Notes: generated by a model not told the origin, from the letters alone. Shown: positions 28,403 through 38,042, numbered from the stretch's first letter. The stretch is 64,000 nt of DNA from Lysobacter soyae (GCF_019551435.1 NZ_CP080544.1:434001-498000); one strand, 5' to 3'. Made by a program: numbers and translations.

Positions 28403-28984
28403 ATGGATCCGAGCCAAAACCCGAATGTCTTTCACGCCACCACCATCTGCTCGGTGCGTCGTGGCAATCGCGTCGTGATTGCCGGCGACGGGCAAGTGAC
28501 GCTCGGCCATACCGTGATGAAATCCAACGCACGCAAAGTGCGTCGCTTGGGCGAGCAAGGTCAGGTTCTGGCGGGTTTCGCCGGTGCGGCGGCCGATGCG
28601 TTCACGTTGTTCGAATTGTTTGAAGCCAAGTTGCAGAAACACGGGCAATTGACCCGCGCCGCAGTCGAGATGGCGAAAGACTGGCGCACCGAACGCCGCC
28701 TCGGAAAGCTCGAGGCGCTGTTGGCAGTCTCCGATAAGGAAACATCGCTGGTCATCAGCGGTACCGGCGATGTGATCGAGCCCGAAGACGGCATCATCGC
28801 GATCGGTTCGGGCGGCATGTACGCACTCTCGGCCGCCCGCGCACTGATGAAACACACCGACCTCGACGCGCGCGCGATTGCCACCGAAGCGCTGCATATT
28901 GCCGGTTCGGTCTGCATCTACACAAACGACAACATCGTGTTTGAAGAGCTGGAATCGACGACGCCGGCCACGGTGAACGGCTGA
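28403..28984 (+). CDS. hslV: HslV, proteolytic subunit of the HslUV protease
   Basis: The 193-residue threonine peptidase subunit starts at 28403, preceded by AAGGAG at five bases; longer frames are rejected because they begin inside the promoter. A short leader ([12 protein letters not shown]) precedes T13-T14-I, so the catalytic Thr1 should be freed by removal of twelve residues. [22 protein letters not shown] and AIGSGGMYA are conserved. HslV forms the dodecamer capped by HslU ATPase and degrades misfolded and regulatory proteins after heat shock. Its stop overlaps the start of a flavin monooxygenase gene (TGATG), not of hslU. Confidence 0.97.
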   Translation: MDPSQNPNVFHATTICSVRRGNRVVIAGDGQVTLGHTVMKSNARKVRRLGEQGQVLAGFAGAAADAFTLFELFEAKLQKHGQLTRAAVEMAKDWRTERRLGKLEALLAVSDKETSLVISGTGDVIEPEDGIIAIGSGGMYALSAARALMKHTDLDARAIATEALHIAGSVCIYTNDNIVFEELESTTPATVNG

Positions 28985-29988
28985 TGGGCCAGCCGCTGAT
29001 TCCGCTGTCGGTCTTGGACTTGGCGCCGATTGCCGAAGGGGCCACCGCCACCGATAGCTTTCGAAATACCGTTGCTTTGGCGCAGGCTGCCGAGCGTGCC
29101 GGCTACAAACGCTTTTGGTTGGCCGAACATCACAACATGCCGGGAATCGCCAGTGCCGCTACCTCGGTCCTGATCGGTCACGTCGCTTCGCAAACGCAAC
29201 ACATTCGTGTCGGTGCCGGTGGCGTGATGTTGCCGAATCATGCGCCCCTGCAAGTTGCCGAGCAGTTCGGTACGTTGGATGCGCTTTTCCCGGGACGCAT
29301 TGATTTGGGACTGGGGCGCGCACCCGGCTCCGACAGCGCGGCCGCCAAAGCGCTGCGTCGTTACTACGCGTCGGCCGACGAATTCCCGCAGGATGTTCAA
29401 GAGCTGTTGGCCCTATTGGAGCCGGCGCATCCAGGCCAAGCTGTTCAAGCCGTACCCGGCGCGGGCGCCGACGTGCAACCTTGGATTCTGGGCTCCAGCA
29501 CGTTCGGTGCGCAGCTCGCCGCAGCCTTAGGCTTGCCGTACGCGTTTGCGTCGCATTTCGCGCCGGCGATGTTGGACCAAGCGCTCTCGCTCTATCACCG
29601 CCATTTCAAACCTTCCGCACGGTTGCAAAAGCCGCAAGTCATGCTTGCCGCCAATGTCATCGTTGCTGACACGGAAGCCGAAGCGCGCCGTCTCTTCACC
29701 AGCGTGCAGCAGTCGTTTACGCGACTTCGCCGCGGCGAACCTGGCAAGTTACCCCCGCCGTTGGCATCTGCCGAAGCCTTCAAGGATTTCGCATCGCCGA
29801 TGGAACGCGCCGGCGTCGAGCAGGCGCTGTCGATGTCGGTGTTGGGCACTGCACCACAGGTGCGCGACGGCGTGGAAGCTTTGATTGCGAAGTACCAGCC
29901 CGACGAGCTGATTCTCACCGCCAACATTTACGACCCCGCGGCCCGGGTGCGCTCTTTTGAACTTGCCATGCAAGCGCTGTCTGACTGA
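28984..29988 (+). CDS. LLM class flavin-dependent oxidoreductase (YhbW-like)
   Basis: The 334-residue luciferase-like monooxygenase shows the family features: LSVLDLAPI at the N-terminus, [14 protein letters not shown] near 40, [36 protein letters not shown] (in parts) near 80-115, and a C-terminal helical end. It should be a reduced-flavin-dependent oxygenase of unknown substrate. It starts within the hslV stop codon and ends 33 bases before hslU, so it is embedded in the protease operon and probably heat-induced with it (inference from the sigma-32-like promoter). Confidence 0.9.
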   Translation: MGQPLIPLSVLDLAPIAEGATATDSFRNTVALAQAAERAGYKRFWLAEHHNMPGIASAATSVLIGHVASQTQHIRVGAGGVMLPNHAPLQVAEQFGTLDALFPGRIDLGLGRAPGSDSAAAKALRRYYASADEFPQDVQELLALLEPAHPGQAVQAVPGAGADVQPWILGSSTFGAQLAAALGLPYAFASHFAPAMLDQALSLYHRHFKPSARLQKPQVMLAANVIVADTEAEARRLFTSVQQSFTRLRRGEPGKLPPPLASAEAFKDFASPMERAGVEQALSMSVLGTAPQVRDGVEALIAKYQPDELILTANIYDPAARVRSFELAMQALSD

Positions 29989-30021
29989 CCGCGCATTTTC
30001 ACTAAACATCTCTCGAGCCAT

Positions 30022-31395
30022 ATGAAAAAGCCATTCGACATAGACACCGTTTCGATGACCCCGCGCGAGATCGTGCAGGAACTCGACCGCCACATCATCG
30101 GTCAGCAATCCGCCAAGCGTGCGGTCGCCATCGCCTTGCGCAACCGCTGGCGGCGGATGCAACTCAGTGATGCACTCCGCCATGAAGTGATGCCGAAAAA
30201 CATTCTCATGATCGGACCCACCGGCGTCGGCAAGACCGAGATCGCGCGTCGCTTGGCGACCCTGGCCAATGCGCCGTTCGTGAAGGTCGAAGCCACGCGA
30301 TTCACCGAAGTCGGTTACGTCGGCAAAGATGTCGAGCAGATCATTCGTGATTTGGCTGACACCGCGGTGAAGTTGTATCGCGAGCAAGCGAAGCAGCGTG
30401 TCCGTACCCAAGCCGAAGAGCGGGCAGAAGACCGCGTGCTGGATGCCTTGTTGCCGAAGCGCGCCGCGCCTTCAGGTTTCGGTTTCCAATCGGCCGACGC
30501 ATCCAATGAGCCTTCCGCGATCGATAACGACACCCGCCGTAAACTTCGTCAGCAATTGCGCGCAGGCGAGTTGGATGATCGTGAGATTGAAATCGAAACG
30601 GCGGTGAATGTCGGTGTCGACATCATGGCGCCGCCGGGCATGGAGGAAATGGGGCAGCAACTTCGCTCCATGTTCTCGCAAATATCGGGCGGCAAAACCC
30701 AAAAGCGCAAGCTCAGCGTGAAAGCGGCACGCGTCGTTCTACAAGACGAAGAAGCCGCGGCCTTGGTCAACGAAGATGAAGTGCGCGAAGCCGCGATAGA
30801 GTCCTGTGAGCAAAATGGCATCGTCTTTATTGACGAAATCGACAAAGTCGCCAAGCGCAGTGAAGGGCAGGGCGCGGATGTGAGTAGGGAAGGCGTGCAG
30901 CGAGATCTATTGCCCTTGGTTGAAGGCTCCACCGTCAGCACCAAGTACGGTCCGGTGAAGACCGATCACATTTTGTTTATCGCATCGGGTGCCTTCCACT
31001 TGGCCAAGCCGAGTGATCTGATTCCGGAAATGCAGGGCCGGTTCCCGATCCGCGTCGAATTGCAGCCGCTGGAAAAAGGCGATTTTGTCCGCATCCTGAC
31101 CGAACCCAAGGCGGCACTCACCAAACAGTATGTCGAGCTGATGCGCACCGAAGATTTGGGTCTGTCTTTCAGCGATGACGCAGTGGATCGGATTGCCGAA
31201 ATCGCCGCTACGGTCAACGCGCGCCAAGAAAACATCGGTGCGCGCCGACTGCATACCGTGCTCGAGCGCCTGTTGGAAACCCTTAGCTTCGACGCGCCGG
31301 ACAAAGGTGGCGAACTGGTGATCGATCGCGCCTACGTGGATGCGCACTTGGGTGAGTTGGTGCAGGATCCGGATTTGAGCCGGTATATTTTGTAA
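30022..31395 (+). CDS. hslU: HslU, ATPase subunit of the HslUV protease
   Basis: The 457-residue AAA+ protein has the N-terminal [17 protein letters not shown], Walker A GPTGVGKT (65-72), pore loop GYVG near 96, a variable I domain (about 110-245), Walker [10 protein letters not shown] near 268 and a C-terminal sensor region ending DLSRYIL, whose tail activates HslV. It unfolds substrates for HslV. It is unusual only in being separated from hslV by the LLM oxidoreductase gene. A palindromic repeat begins five bases after its stop. Confidence 0.97.
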   Translation: MKKPFDIDTVSMTPREIVQELDRHIIGQQSAKRAVAIALRNRWRRMQLSDALRHEVMPKNILMIGPTGVGKTEIARRLATLANAPFVKVEATRFTEVGYVGKDVEQIIRDLADTAVKLYREQAKQRVRTQAEERAEDRVLDALLPKRAAPSGFGFQSADASNEPSAIDNDTRRKLRQQLRAGELDDREIEIETAVNVGVDIMAPPGMEEMGQQLRSMFSQISGGKTQKRKLSVKAARVVLQDEEAAALVNEDEVREAAIESCEQNGIVFIDEIDKVAKRSEGQGADVSREGVQRDLLPLVEGSTVSTKYGPVKTDHILFIASGAFHLAKPSDLIPEMQGRFPIRVELQPLEKGDFVRILTEPKAALTKQYVELMRTEDLGLSFSDDAVDRIAEIAATVNARQENIGARRLHTVLERLLETLSFDAPDKGGELVIDRAYVDAHLGELVQDPDLSRYIL

Positions 31396-31399
31396 GGGA

Positions 31400-31461
31400 T
31401 TAAGCGCTTAAGAGCGCCTCATCCGGCGCTGCGCGCCACCTTCTCCACAAAGTGGAGAAGG
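31400..31461. repeat. palindromic intergenic repeat, copy A
   Basis: A 12-base palindrome TTAAGCGCTTAA (31400-31411) is followed by GAGCGCCTCATCC, hairpin 1 (GGCGC-TGC-GCGCC), ACC, and hairpin 2 (CCTTCTCCAC-AAA-GTGGAGAAGG, 31439-31461). The same unit recurs at 37479, 38066 and 38124. It lies downstream of hslU; no T-run follows, so it is a repeat rather than a standard terminator. Confidence 0.85.
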
Positions 31462-31480
31462 GAGGTGGGAGGGGAGGGTG

Positions 31481-31681
31481 TTAGATGACGCCGCGCTTTT
31501 TTTCCAACAGGAAATAGGCGAGGCCAATCACGCCGCCGATGACGAGCGATGGCAGCCAGCTCAAGCTGGAAAGCCACTTCACCAGCAGGGTCACCAACAG
31601 TCCGAGAACCACGAATTGCGAGTAGCGCCATTTGCTGTCGCGGAAAGTCGTCAGAGGTTGGGTGTCTTTGGGCGTGTTCAT
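31481..31681 (-). CDS. small inner-membrane protein, unknown function
   Basis: The 66-residue protein has two closely spaced hydrophobic segments (about 21-36 and 42-60) and a basic end KKRGVI. It begins two bases after the ubiE stop on the same strand, which supports expression with ubiE. I do not recognise a family. It ends 20 bases from the palindromic repeat that separates it from convergent hslU. Confidence 0.65.
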   Translation of the reverse strand: MNTPKDTQPLTTFRDSKWRYSQFVVLGLLVTLLVKWLSSLSWLPSLVIGGVIGLAYFLLEKKRGVI

Positions 31682-31683
31682 GT

Positions 31684-32442
31684 TCAGACTTTGTAGCCGG
31701 TGTGAATGGCCACAATCCCGCCGGACAAATTGCGGTAGTCACAGCGCGCAAAGCCCGCGTCGGCCATCATGCCTTCGAGTTCCTTCTGCGGCGGATGCTT
31801 GCGGATCGACTCGGCGAGGTATTGGTAGCTGTCCGCATCATTGGCAAACAACTTGCCGAGGCGCGGCAAAACCTTGAACGAGTGGAAGTCGTAAATCGGT
31901 TTGAACCAATCCGCCGTCACTTCGGAAAATTCGAGCACACGGGCTTGTCCGCCGATTTTCAGTACACGATGCATCTCGCGCAGCGCGGCGTCTTTCTCAG
32001 TCACATTGCGCAGGCCGAAGGCAATCGTGACCAGATCAAAGCTGTTGTCCGGAAACGGCAGCTTTTCGGCATTCATTTGCACGTAGTCGAAACCGCGCAC
32101 ATTGCCGCGATTGGTCATGCGGTCGCGACCCACGCGCAGCATCGCGCCGTTGATGTCGCCCAACACGATTTCACCGTCAGCGCCCACGCGATCTTTCAGC
32201 AGTGCGGCGATGTCACCGGTGCCGCCGGCCAAATCCAACACGCGGTCACCTTTGGAGACGGAGGATGTCGCCACGAAGTAACGTTTCCAAACACGATGGA
32301 TGCCCAAGGACATCAGATCGTTCATCAGGTCATAGCTGTCGGCGACCGAGGAAAATACCCGGCCGACCAACTTTTGCTTTTCTTCCTTGGGAACGTCGCG
32401 GAAACCGAAGTGGGTGGTGTCGTTGCTGTGGTTGTCGTTCAT
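31684..32442 (-). CDS. ubiE: ubiquinone/menaquinone biosynthesis C-methyltransferase
   Basis: The 252-residue class I SAM methyltransferase reads as UbiE: N-terminal [36 protein letters not shown] (in parts), SAM-binding [15 protein letters not shown] near 68, [13 protein letters not shown] near 140 and the C-terminal [15 protein letters not shown]. It methylates the benzoquinol or naphthoquinol ring on the path to ubiquinone and menaquinone. The other ubi genes are not nearby. A small membrane protein follows by two bases. Confidence 0.96.
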   Translation of the reverse strand: MNDNHSNDTTHFGFRDVPKEEKQKLVGRVFSSVADSYDLMNDLMSLGIHRVWKRYFVATSSVSKGDRVLDLAGGTGDIAALLKDRVGADGEIVLGDINGAMLRVGRDRMTNRGNVRGFDYVQMNAEKLPFPDNSFDLVTIAFGLRNVTEKDAALREMHRVLKIGGQARVLEFSEVTADWFKPIYDFHSFKVLPRLGKLFANDADSYQYLAESIRKHPPQKELEGMMADAGFARCDYRNLSGGIVAIHTGYKV

Positions 32443-32472
32443 GGGCGCATTATGGCACCCCGGACATCAAAA

Positions 32473-34674
32473 CTACGGTGCCCAGGCGTAGCTGAACTTC
32501 ATGAACACACCGCGTGAGTCTTGGAACAAGCTGTTCTCACGATCGCTGACATAGCCGCCGGTGGCGCCGCCAATATACAGGGCGGTGCGCGGATTGACCC
32601 GGTAGGAGTAAATCAACTGCGCGGCGAGATTGCGCGAATGCCGTTGCATCGGCATCGCATAGAGGTCGGGATTGCGATCGATCTGATTGCCTTGCACGGA
32701 AAGACGCAGGCGTTGCTTCGGATCCATCTGCCAACTCAATGTGCCGTCGTACGAACTGGCCGAGAAAGCCTTACCACCGTCGCGGCGCATGGTCTGATTG
32801 AACGCGTCGAAGGTGAACATCCAGCCTTGGCCGATGGACGCGGTGCCCCAAATCTCCGAAACCGTTGCCCGGCCGATACGCGTTGCTGCCAAATCAATGG
32901 ATCGTCCGCTGGAGATGTTGCCACCCAACTCGAGCCAAGGGCCCGGGATGAAACTGGCAAGCAGGCGGAAATAATTCTCGTTGAACATCTGGCCGTTCCA
33001 GTAGCGCTTGCGCACCAGCGGGACGATTTGAAGATTGCTCTGCATCGGACCACTGAAGCTCAGGTTGGCTTCCCATTCGCTTTCCAGCAACTGGCCGTCG
33101 TAACGATAGGTCACGTCGTAGTCGCCCGACAAATTGATCTTGTGGATCTTCTTGCCGTCGCGGAACCAGGAACGACGCCCGCCCACCAAGCCTTTTTCAT
33201 ACCCCACTTGGCCGATGAAGCCGAGGTCGGCGCGGAAGCCGGGATCGATGTTCGTGTAGTACGTGTTGAAACCGTACTTGCGGTTACTGAAGCTGTAGCC
33301 GAGCGAATACACGTTGCCTGACGGGCTCTCGTCTTGCAGACCCAACGCGACCGGGTAGGTCGAGGTGCTGCGCATGACTTCGCCACTGAAAGTGTGGCTG
33401 CCCTTTTGGTAATTGAAATCAGAACCCACCACGGCATTGCTGTAATCGGTGCCGCTCCGATAGGTGCTGATCAAACCGACGCTCAATTCCTTGCTGAAAT
33501 CGTAGCGGTAGCGTCCGGCAAAGACGTTCGACTTTTGATCGAGCACGGTGAAGTTCGAGCCCAAGGGGCCGGGCAGCAACAATTGCGTGGTGGCGTCACG
33601 TGCCAGCAACGCCGCAAATGTGCCGGCACCCGAGCGACCCGTTGCACGAACACCGGCGTCCGGATTGGCGATTTGACGCGTGTACAGCACTTGGAAGGGG
33701 AAGTTGAAGTAATCGGCGCCTTCCAGGAAGAACGGACGCTTTTCCTGCTGATACAACGCGAAATTGCTGCTCAGATCGATTTGTGAGGAGTCCGATTCGA
33801 CCTGTGAAAAATCCGGATTCACGGTCAAATTCAGCGTCAGGTTGGTGGTCGGCGCCCAAGCGACGTCCAAGCCCGGCGAGATGTCAAAGCCCTCGCCGGT
33901 CCATTTGCGATCGGCGGGACTGCGCGTTTGGACATTGGTGGTGGTGACCGACGGCACAACCAGCAAGTTGCGACCGGGCTTGATGCCTTGGAAGCCTTGG
34001 TATTTCTCAAAAGTGCAAAGGAAACAATTGGCGTCGCGGCTCACTTTTTGGTTCGCGAGTTGGTAGCGCTTGTCGCGCGGCCGTGCGCGGAAAAAGCTGA
34101 TGCCCCAAGTGCGGATGTCGTCGGTATTCTTGAACCGCAAGGTTGAAAACGGAATCCGGATTTCCACTTCGTAACCGCGCTCGGTGATCCGGCCGGCACT
34201 GGTCCACAAGCCGTCCCAGCTGTCGTCTTCGTTGCCGGTGACTTCTTCCTTGATCAAATCCATTTGTACGCCGAGCGGATTGACGAAGAATTCGTAGCCA
34301 CGGCGTTGGTCGTTGAACGTGTCCATCATCATGCCGACGAAATCGTCGCGATACGGTTGGTCGCGGTCACGCAAATGCGCGCGGATCTGCTTCGGGTCCG
34401 GATCTTCGGCAATGAAAGACACAAGAAATGCATCGTGCGTATGTGCCACGCGCACATGGGTAGCCGTCGCCGGCTTGTTGTTGTCGCCGGGTGAGATTTC
34501 ATAATCCAAGGACACCGGCAATGCGTCCTTCCACTCTTCTTCGTTGACCACGCCGTCGATGGTCGGCTCGTTGACGATGACAGGAATCGTCGTGCCAGCC
34601 ACTTGCTGCGCCCAGGCGGGCGCTGCTGCAAGTGCGAGAGAAAGGCAGAGCAGGTGGCGTCTGGGGAGCTTCAT
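32473..34674 (-). CDS. DUF5916 outer-membrane protein with N-terminal CBM9-like domain
   Basis: Starting at MKLPRRHLL (34674), the 733-residue protein has a signal peptide cleaved near AAPAWA (residue 22). A carbohydrate-binding-family-9-like domain (about 30-210; DGVVNEEEW, DDFVGMMMDTF, EIRIPFSTLRF) is followed by a DUF5916 region and a long run of alternating aromatic beta-strands ending in YAWAP, typical of an outer-membrane barrel. The function is unknown; the arrangement suggests surface binding of a glycan or other ligand. The open frame continues about 390 residues upstream, but that part is antisense to the M1 peptidase gene and has no signal for use. Confidence 0.85.
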   Translation of the reverse strand: MKLPRRHLLCLSLALAAAPAWAQQVAGTTIPVIVNEPTIDGVVNEEEWKDALPVSLDYEISPGDNNKPATATHVRVAHTHDAFLVSFIAEDPDPKQIRAHLRDRDQPYRDDFVGMMMDTFNDQRRGYEFFVNPLGVQMDLIKEEVTGNEDDSWDGLWTSAGRITERGYEVEIRIPFSTLRFKNTDDIRTWGISFFRARPRDKRYQLANQKVSRDANCFLCTFEKYQGFQGIKPGRNLLVVPSVTTTNVQTRSPADRKWTGEGFDISPGLDVAWAPTTNLTLNLTVNPDFSQVESDSSQIDLSSNFALYQQEKRPFFLEGADYFNFPFQVLYTRQIANPDAGVRATGRSGAGTFAALLARDATTQLLLPGPLGSNFTVLDQKSNVFAGRYRYDFSKELSVGLISTYRSGTDYSNAVVGSDFNYQKGSHTFSGEVMRSTSTYPVALGLQDESPSGNVYSLGYSFSNRKYGFNTYYTNIDPGFRADLGFIGQVGYEKGLVGGRRSWFRDGKKIHKINLSGDYDVTYRYDGQLLESEWEANLSFSGPMQSNLQIVPLVRKRYWNGQMFNENYFRLLASFIPGPWLELGGNISSGRSIDLAATRIGRATVSEIWGTASIGQGWMFTFDAFNQTMRRDGGKAFSASSYDGTLSWQMDPKQRLRLSVQGNQIDRNPDLYAMPMQRHSRNLAAQLIYSYRVNPRTALYIGGATGGYVSDRENSLFQDSRGVFMKFSYAWAP

Positions 34675-34743
34675 GGTGCGGTCTTTGATTAACGTCGACA
34701 TAGCTTGCCGATAACGTTTTTTGAATGAATGTGCCAAAGGTGA

Positions 34744-34759
34744 TGTGACCAATGTCAGG
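34744..34759. promoter_or_regulatory. CRP/Clp-like site between the DUF5916 and M1 peptidase genes
   Basis: TGTGA-CCAATG-TCAGG matches eight of the ten fixed positions of the CRP/Clp consensus TGTGA-N6-TCACA. It is in the 141-base divergent intergenic region, 57 bases before the M1 peptidase start. TACACT at 34780-34785 may be the -10 of that gene. Confidence 0.35.
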
Positions 34760-34815
34760 GGTGTCGACCGGCACGGGGTTACACTCGGGGTTTCCCATTT
34801 TCTAGGTGGATCCTG

Positions 34816-36771
34816 ATGCGTTCGAGTCTGATTGCCCTGTCCGTCGCCAGCGTGTTGCTGGCGGGTTGTCCGAATGACAAAACCACGACCGATGCCGGCA
34901 CCGCGCCGGCGACGCCGGCCGATTCGGCAGCAGTGAAACCCGACGCGGCCACTGCGGAGAAAGTCGTGGACGAACATTCCTATGCGCAACCCGAGAAGGT
35001 GCAAACTCAGGACGTGGCGCTGGATCTGGCTGTCAACTTCGACAAAAAAATCTTGACCGGCACGGCGACGCTCGGCCTGCAATGGCTTGACAAGTCGGCC
35101 ACCGAGCTCACCCTCGATACCCGCGACCTCGACATCCAGAAAGTCGAAGCCGAAGGTGCCAATGGGGCTTGGGAGCCGCTGAAGTTCAAACTTGACGCCG
35201 CCGACAAGATTCTTGGCAGCAAGCTGACCATCGAAACGCCGAACCGCCCGGCAAAAGTGCGGATCACCTACGCGACTTCGCCGAATGCTTCCGGTCTGCA
35301 GTGGCTCGAACCGTCGATGACCGAAGGCAAGAAGACGCCTTTCATGTTCAGCCAGTCCCAGCAAATCCACGCGCGTTCCTGGGTGCCCTTGCAAGACACG
35401 CCGATGATCCGCTTTACCTATACGGCGCACATCACCAGTCCGAAAGACACGATGGTGCTGATGAGCGCCGACAACGATCCGAAGGCCGCACGTGATGGCG
35501 ACTACAGCTTCAAGATGCCGCAGAAAATCCCGTCCTACCTGATGGCCATCGCCGCGGGTGATTTGGTGTTCAAGCCGATCAGCGAACGCAGCGGCGTCTG
35601 GGCAGAGCCGGCCATGATCGACAAGGCCACGGCCGAATTCGCCGATACCGAAAAGATGATCGCAACGGCCGAGAAGTTGTACGGCAAATACCGTTGGGAT
35701 CGCTACGACATGTTGGTGTTGCCGCCGTCCTTCCCCTATGGCGGTATGGAAAATCCGCGCCTGACGTTCGCGACTCCGACGGTCATCGTCGGCGACAAAT
35801 CGTTGGTCTCCCTGATTGCGCATGAGCTTGCGCACAGCTGGTCGGGCAATCTAGTGACCTTCGCGACCGACAAGGATGCATGGTTGAACGAAGGCCTGAC
35901 CACCTACGTGCAAAGCCGCATCACCGAAGATTTGTACGGCATCGACGCGAAGGACATGGAAAACAAGATCGATCGCGACGAGCTGGAAAAGGAATACAAA
36001 ACGCTCGATCCGGCGCTTCAACGCCTGTCGCTGAAGCCGGGCACGCTGGCGGATCCCGATGGTTCCTCCAGTGCCACCGTGTACACCAAGGGCGCCTGGT
36101 TCATGCAGTATCTGGAAAACGCCTACGGGCGTGAGGTGTTCGATCCGTTCCTGCGCGGTTACTTCGATCATTTCGCTTTCCAAAGCATTCCGACGGCGAA
36201 ATTCCGCGCTTACCTGCAAGAAAACCTGATCGACAAGTATCCGGGCAAAGTGACCATGGCGCAGGTCGATCAGTGGTTGTTTGAACCGGGTATTCCTGCG
36301 GATGCACCGAAAACGACGTCGGCGAAATTCGACGCCGTCGACAAGGTGCGCACGGCTTGGGTGGATACGAAGAAACTCCCGGCAAAAACCGAGACCGCGA
36401 AGTGGAGCACGCAAGAATGGGTGCACTTCGTGGAAGGCTTGCCCGACACACTGAGCGAAGAACAACTGAAAGCCTTGGATGCGGCGTACAAGTTCACCGG
36501 GACACCGAACGGTGAAATCGCCATGCGCTGGTATCCGTTGACGGTTCAAAACAACTATCTGGCGGCACGTCCTGAGATCGCGAAGTTCCTCGAACGCGTG
36601 GGGCGTCGCAAGTTGATCATGCCGACTTACAACGCATTGGTGAAAACCCCGGACGGCTTGGCCTTCGCCAAAGAAGTGTTTGCCAAAGCGAAGCCGAGCT
36701 ACCACCCGATCACCACCGGTAGCGTGGACGCCGTCATTGCTGAAGCCGAGAAGGGCGCTACCAAGCAATGA
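34816..36771 (+). CDS. M1 family metallo-aminopeptidase, lipoprotein
   Basis: The 651-residue protein carries a lipoprotein signal (VLLAGC, Cys18) and an Ala/Pro/Thr-rich linker. An N-terminal saddle domain (about 60-250) precedes the catalytic domain with the exopeptidase motif GGMEN near 315 and zinc motif HELAH-x18-E (HELAHSWSGN ... WLNEG) near 340-362. A helical C-terminal domain follows, as in leukotriene A4 hydrolase-like members. It should trim N-terminal residues of peptides in the periplasm or at the outer membrane. It overlaps the following lipoprotein gene by four bases. Confidence 0.93.
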   Translation: MRSSLIALSVASVLLAGCPNDKTTTDAGTAPATPADSAAVKPDAATAEKVVDEHSYAQPEKVQTQDVALDLAVNFDKKILTGTATLGLQWLDKSATELTLDTRDLDIQKVEAEGANGAWEPLKFKLDAADKILGSKLTIETPNRPAKVRITYATSPNASGLQWLEPSMTEGKKTPFMFSQSQQIHARSWVPLQDTPMIRFTYTAHITSPKDTMVLMSADNDPKAARDGDYSFKMPQKIPSYLMAIAAGDLVFKPISERSGVWAEPAMIDKATAEFADTEKMIATAEKLYGKYRWDRYDMLVLPPSFPYGGMENPRLTFATPTVIVGDKSLVSLIAHELAHSWSGNLVTFATDKDAWLNEGLTTYVQSRITEDLYGIDAKDMENKIDRDELEKEYKTLDPALQRLSLKPGTLADPDGSSSATVYTKGAWFMQYLENAYGREVFDPFLRGYFDHFAFQSIPTAKFRAYLQENLIDKYPGKVTMAQVDQWLFEPGIPADAPKTTSAKFDAVDKVRTAWVDTKKLPAKTETAKWSTQEWVHFVEGLPDTLSEEQLKALDAAYKFTGTPNGEIAMRWYPLTVQNNYLAARPEIAKFLERVGRRKLIMPTYNALVKTPDGLAFAKEVFAKAKPSYHPITTGSVDAVIAEAEKGATKQ

Positions 36772-37469
36772 AGCAGGCGTTGATGGCAGTTGCGCTCCTT
36801 GCGGCCTTGGTTGGCTGCAAGGATGAAAAAGCCGATGCCGCCGCCCTCGCGCAACAGCGCGAGGCAGCGGCTGCGCCGGTGCTTGAACGTTATAAAGCGG
36901 CCATGGCCGGTCAGGATTGGGAAACTGCGCGGGTCCAAGCGGATACGCTCCGTTTCGACTATGCCGGCACCCGCGCGGAAGCCGCCGTGCTGGCCGACTA
37001 CGACGATCTGAAAGATAAGTCGGATAAGAAGCGCGAAGACCGGCGCATGGAAGCGCTCTGGGATTACCAGCGCAATCCGGAAAAGAAAGGTGAGCAAATC
37101 ACGGCGGCGATCTACGCCAAGGAGAAAGTCGACACACCGGATGGACGTTCATCCGTACTGCTGATTTTCCGTGACCATCCGGAGTGGGGCAACAGCGCCT
37201 ATGTTGTCCTTGACCGTGCCGATTTTGATTGTTGGAAAGGTTGCAAGTTGAAGGTCACCGCGGACGAAAAGGAATTCACGATTCCGGGCCAACGACCAGA
37301 CACAAAAGAAGCGATCTCGATGTTCATCAACGATCAGCCGAAACTTTGGAAGCTATTCAAGGACGCACGTCTCGTCAAGATCGATCTGCCGATCAAAGGT
37401 TCCGGCATGCACACCGCTACCTTCGAATCCGCAGGTCTCGATCCCGCGCGCATGCCCAACTGGAATTAG
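36768..37469 (+). CDS. putative lipoprotein of unknown function
   Basis: The 233-residue protein has lipobox ALVGC (Cys17), then an Ala- and Glu-rich helical part (about 20-110) with a highly charged stretch (DDLKDKSDKKREDRR), and a compact C-terminal part with CWKGC. I do not recognise a family. The start overlaps the M1 aminopeptidase stop (ATGA), so the two lipoproteins are translationally coupled and may act together. No transmembrane segment beyond the signal. Confidence 0.75.
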   Translation: MKQALMAVALLAALVGCKDEKADAAALAQQREAAAAPVLERYKAAMAGQDWETARVQADTLRFDYAGTRAEAAVLADYDDLKDKSDKKREDRRMEALWDYQRNPEKKGEQITAAIYAKEKVDTPDGRSSVLLIFRDHPEWGNSAYVVLDRADFDCWKGCKLKVTADEKEFTIPGQRPDTKEAISMFINDQPKLWKLFKDARLVKIDLPIKGSGMHTATFESAGLDPARMPNWN

Positions 37470-37478
37470 CCGTGCGGT

Positions 37479-37535
37479 CCTCTCCCTCTCCACACAGTAG
37501 AGAGGGTGGCGCGCAGCGCCGGGTGAGGCGCTCTT
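37479..37535. repeat. palindromic intergenic repeat, copy B (inverted relative to A)
   Basis: The hairpin arm CCCTCTC...GAGAGGG (imperfect, one mismatch) is followed by TGGCGCGCAGCGCCGG and TGAGGCGCTCTT, the reverse complement of the core of copy A with one base change. It lies ten bases after the lipoprotein stop. Confidence 0.85.
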
Positions 37536-37537
37536 CG

Positions 37538-37585
37538 AAAGGGGGTCAGAGTGACTTTTTCTAAAAAGTCACTCTGACCCCCTTT
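37538..37585. repeat. 48-base perfect palindrome
   Basis: Two 23-base arms (37538-37560 and 37563-37585) are exact reverse complements around a two-base loop CT. Each contains GGGGGTCAGAGTGAC and ends in a run of T or A. A T-run (37583-37588) follows on the plus strand, so it could end transcription in either direction. It directly abuts repeat copy B. Confidence 0.9.
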
Positions 37586-37688
37586 TTTGCTTGTCTGAAT
37601 CTTCCATGGATACGCGCACTGGAATACCGCGCCCATTCAGACCCGCGTGCTTAGCCTTGGGGCATACAAAGAAAACCGCGAGGTTGCC

Positions 37689-38042
37689 ATGAAGAAGTTT
37701 GCATCCACCCTTTTGAGTACTGCCGCGCTGGCGATGGCATTGGTCGCGACACCGGTGATGGCGCAGAGTACGCCGGCCGGCCAGGTTCGCAGCATCAAGG
37801 AAAACATCAAGCAGGATGCCCGCAGCGTCACGCAAAACATCAAGCAGGACTGGCGCGATTTGAAGAGCGGTAACTTGAAATCCGCCCACGAACGTCACAA
37901 GCGCGTGATTCGCGGTGACCACCAACGACACCGCACGGCCGTGCGCCGCTCACACGAACGCCGTATGACCGCAGCGCAATGCTTGGTGAAATACGGCAAG
38001 TTCGACTGCCAACGCCGCGGCTACCGCTATGGCCGCACTTGA
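37689..38042 (+). CDS. small, very basic secreted protein, unknown function
   Basis: Starting at MKKFAST (37689), the 117-residue protein has a signal peptide ending near PVMAQS (residue 27). The mature part has two similar helical units (SIKENIKQD and SVTQNIKQD) and then a His/Arg-rich tail (HERHKRVIRGDHQRHR), with two Cys near the end. The predicted charge is strongly positive. I do not recognise a family. The gene is bracketed by palindromic repeats on both sides. An upstream extension of fourteen residues is rejected because it would bury the signal peptide. Confidence 0.75.
   Translation: MKKFASTLLSTAALAMALVATPVMAQSTPAGQVRSIKENIKQDARSVTQNIKQDWRDLKSGNLKSAHERHKRVIRGDHQRHRTAVRRSHERRMTAAQCLVKYGKFDCQRRGYRYGRT

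Noticed and set aside
31439-31461. Hairpin after hslU as an intrinsic terminator
   Set aside because: The stem is strong but no T-run follows on either strand; it is part of the dispersed repeat.
34675-35835. N-terminal extension of about 390 residues of the DUF5916 protein on the minus strand
   Set aside because: It is antisense to the well-supported M1 aminopeptidase; a clean signal peptide begins at 34674 and the upstream reading is arginine- and histidine-rich shadow sequence.
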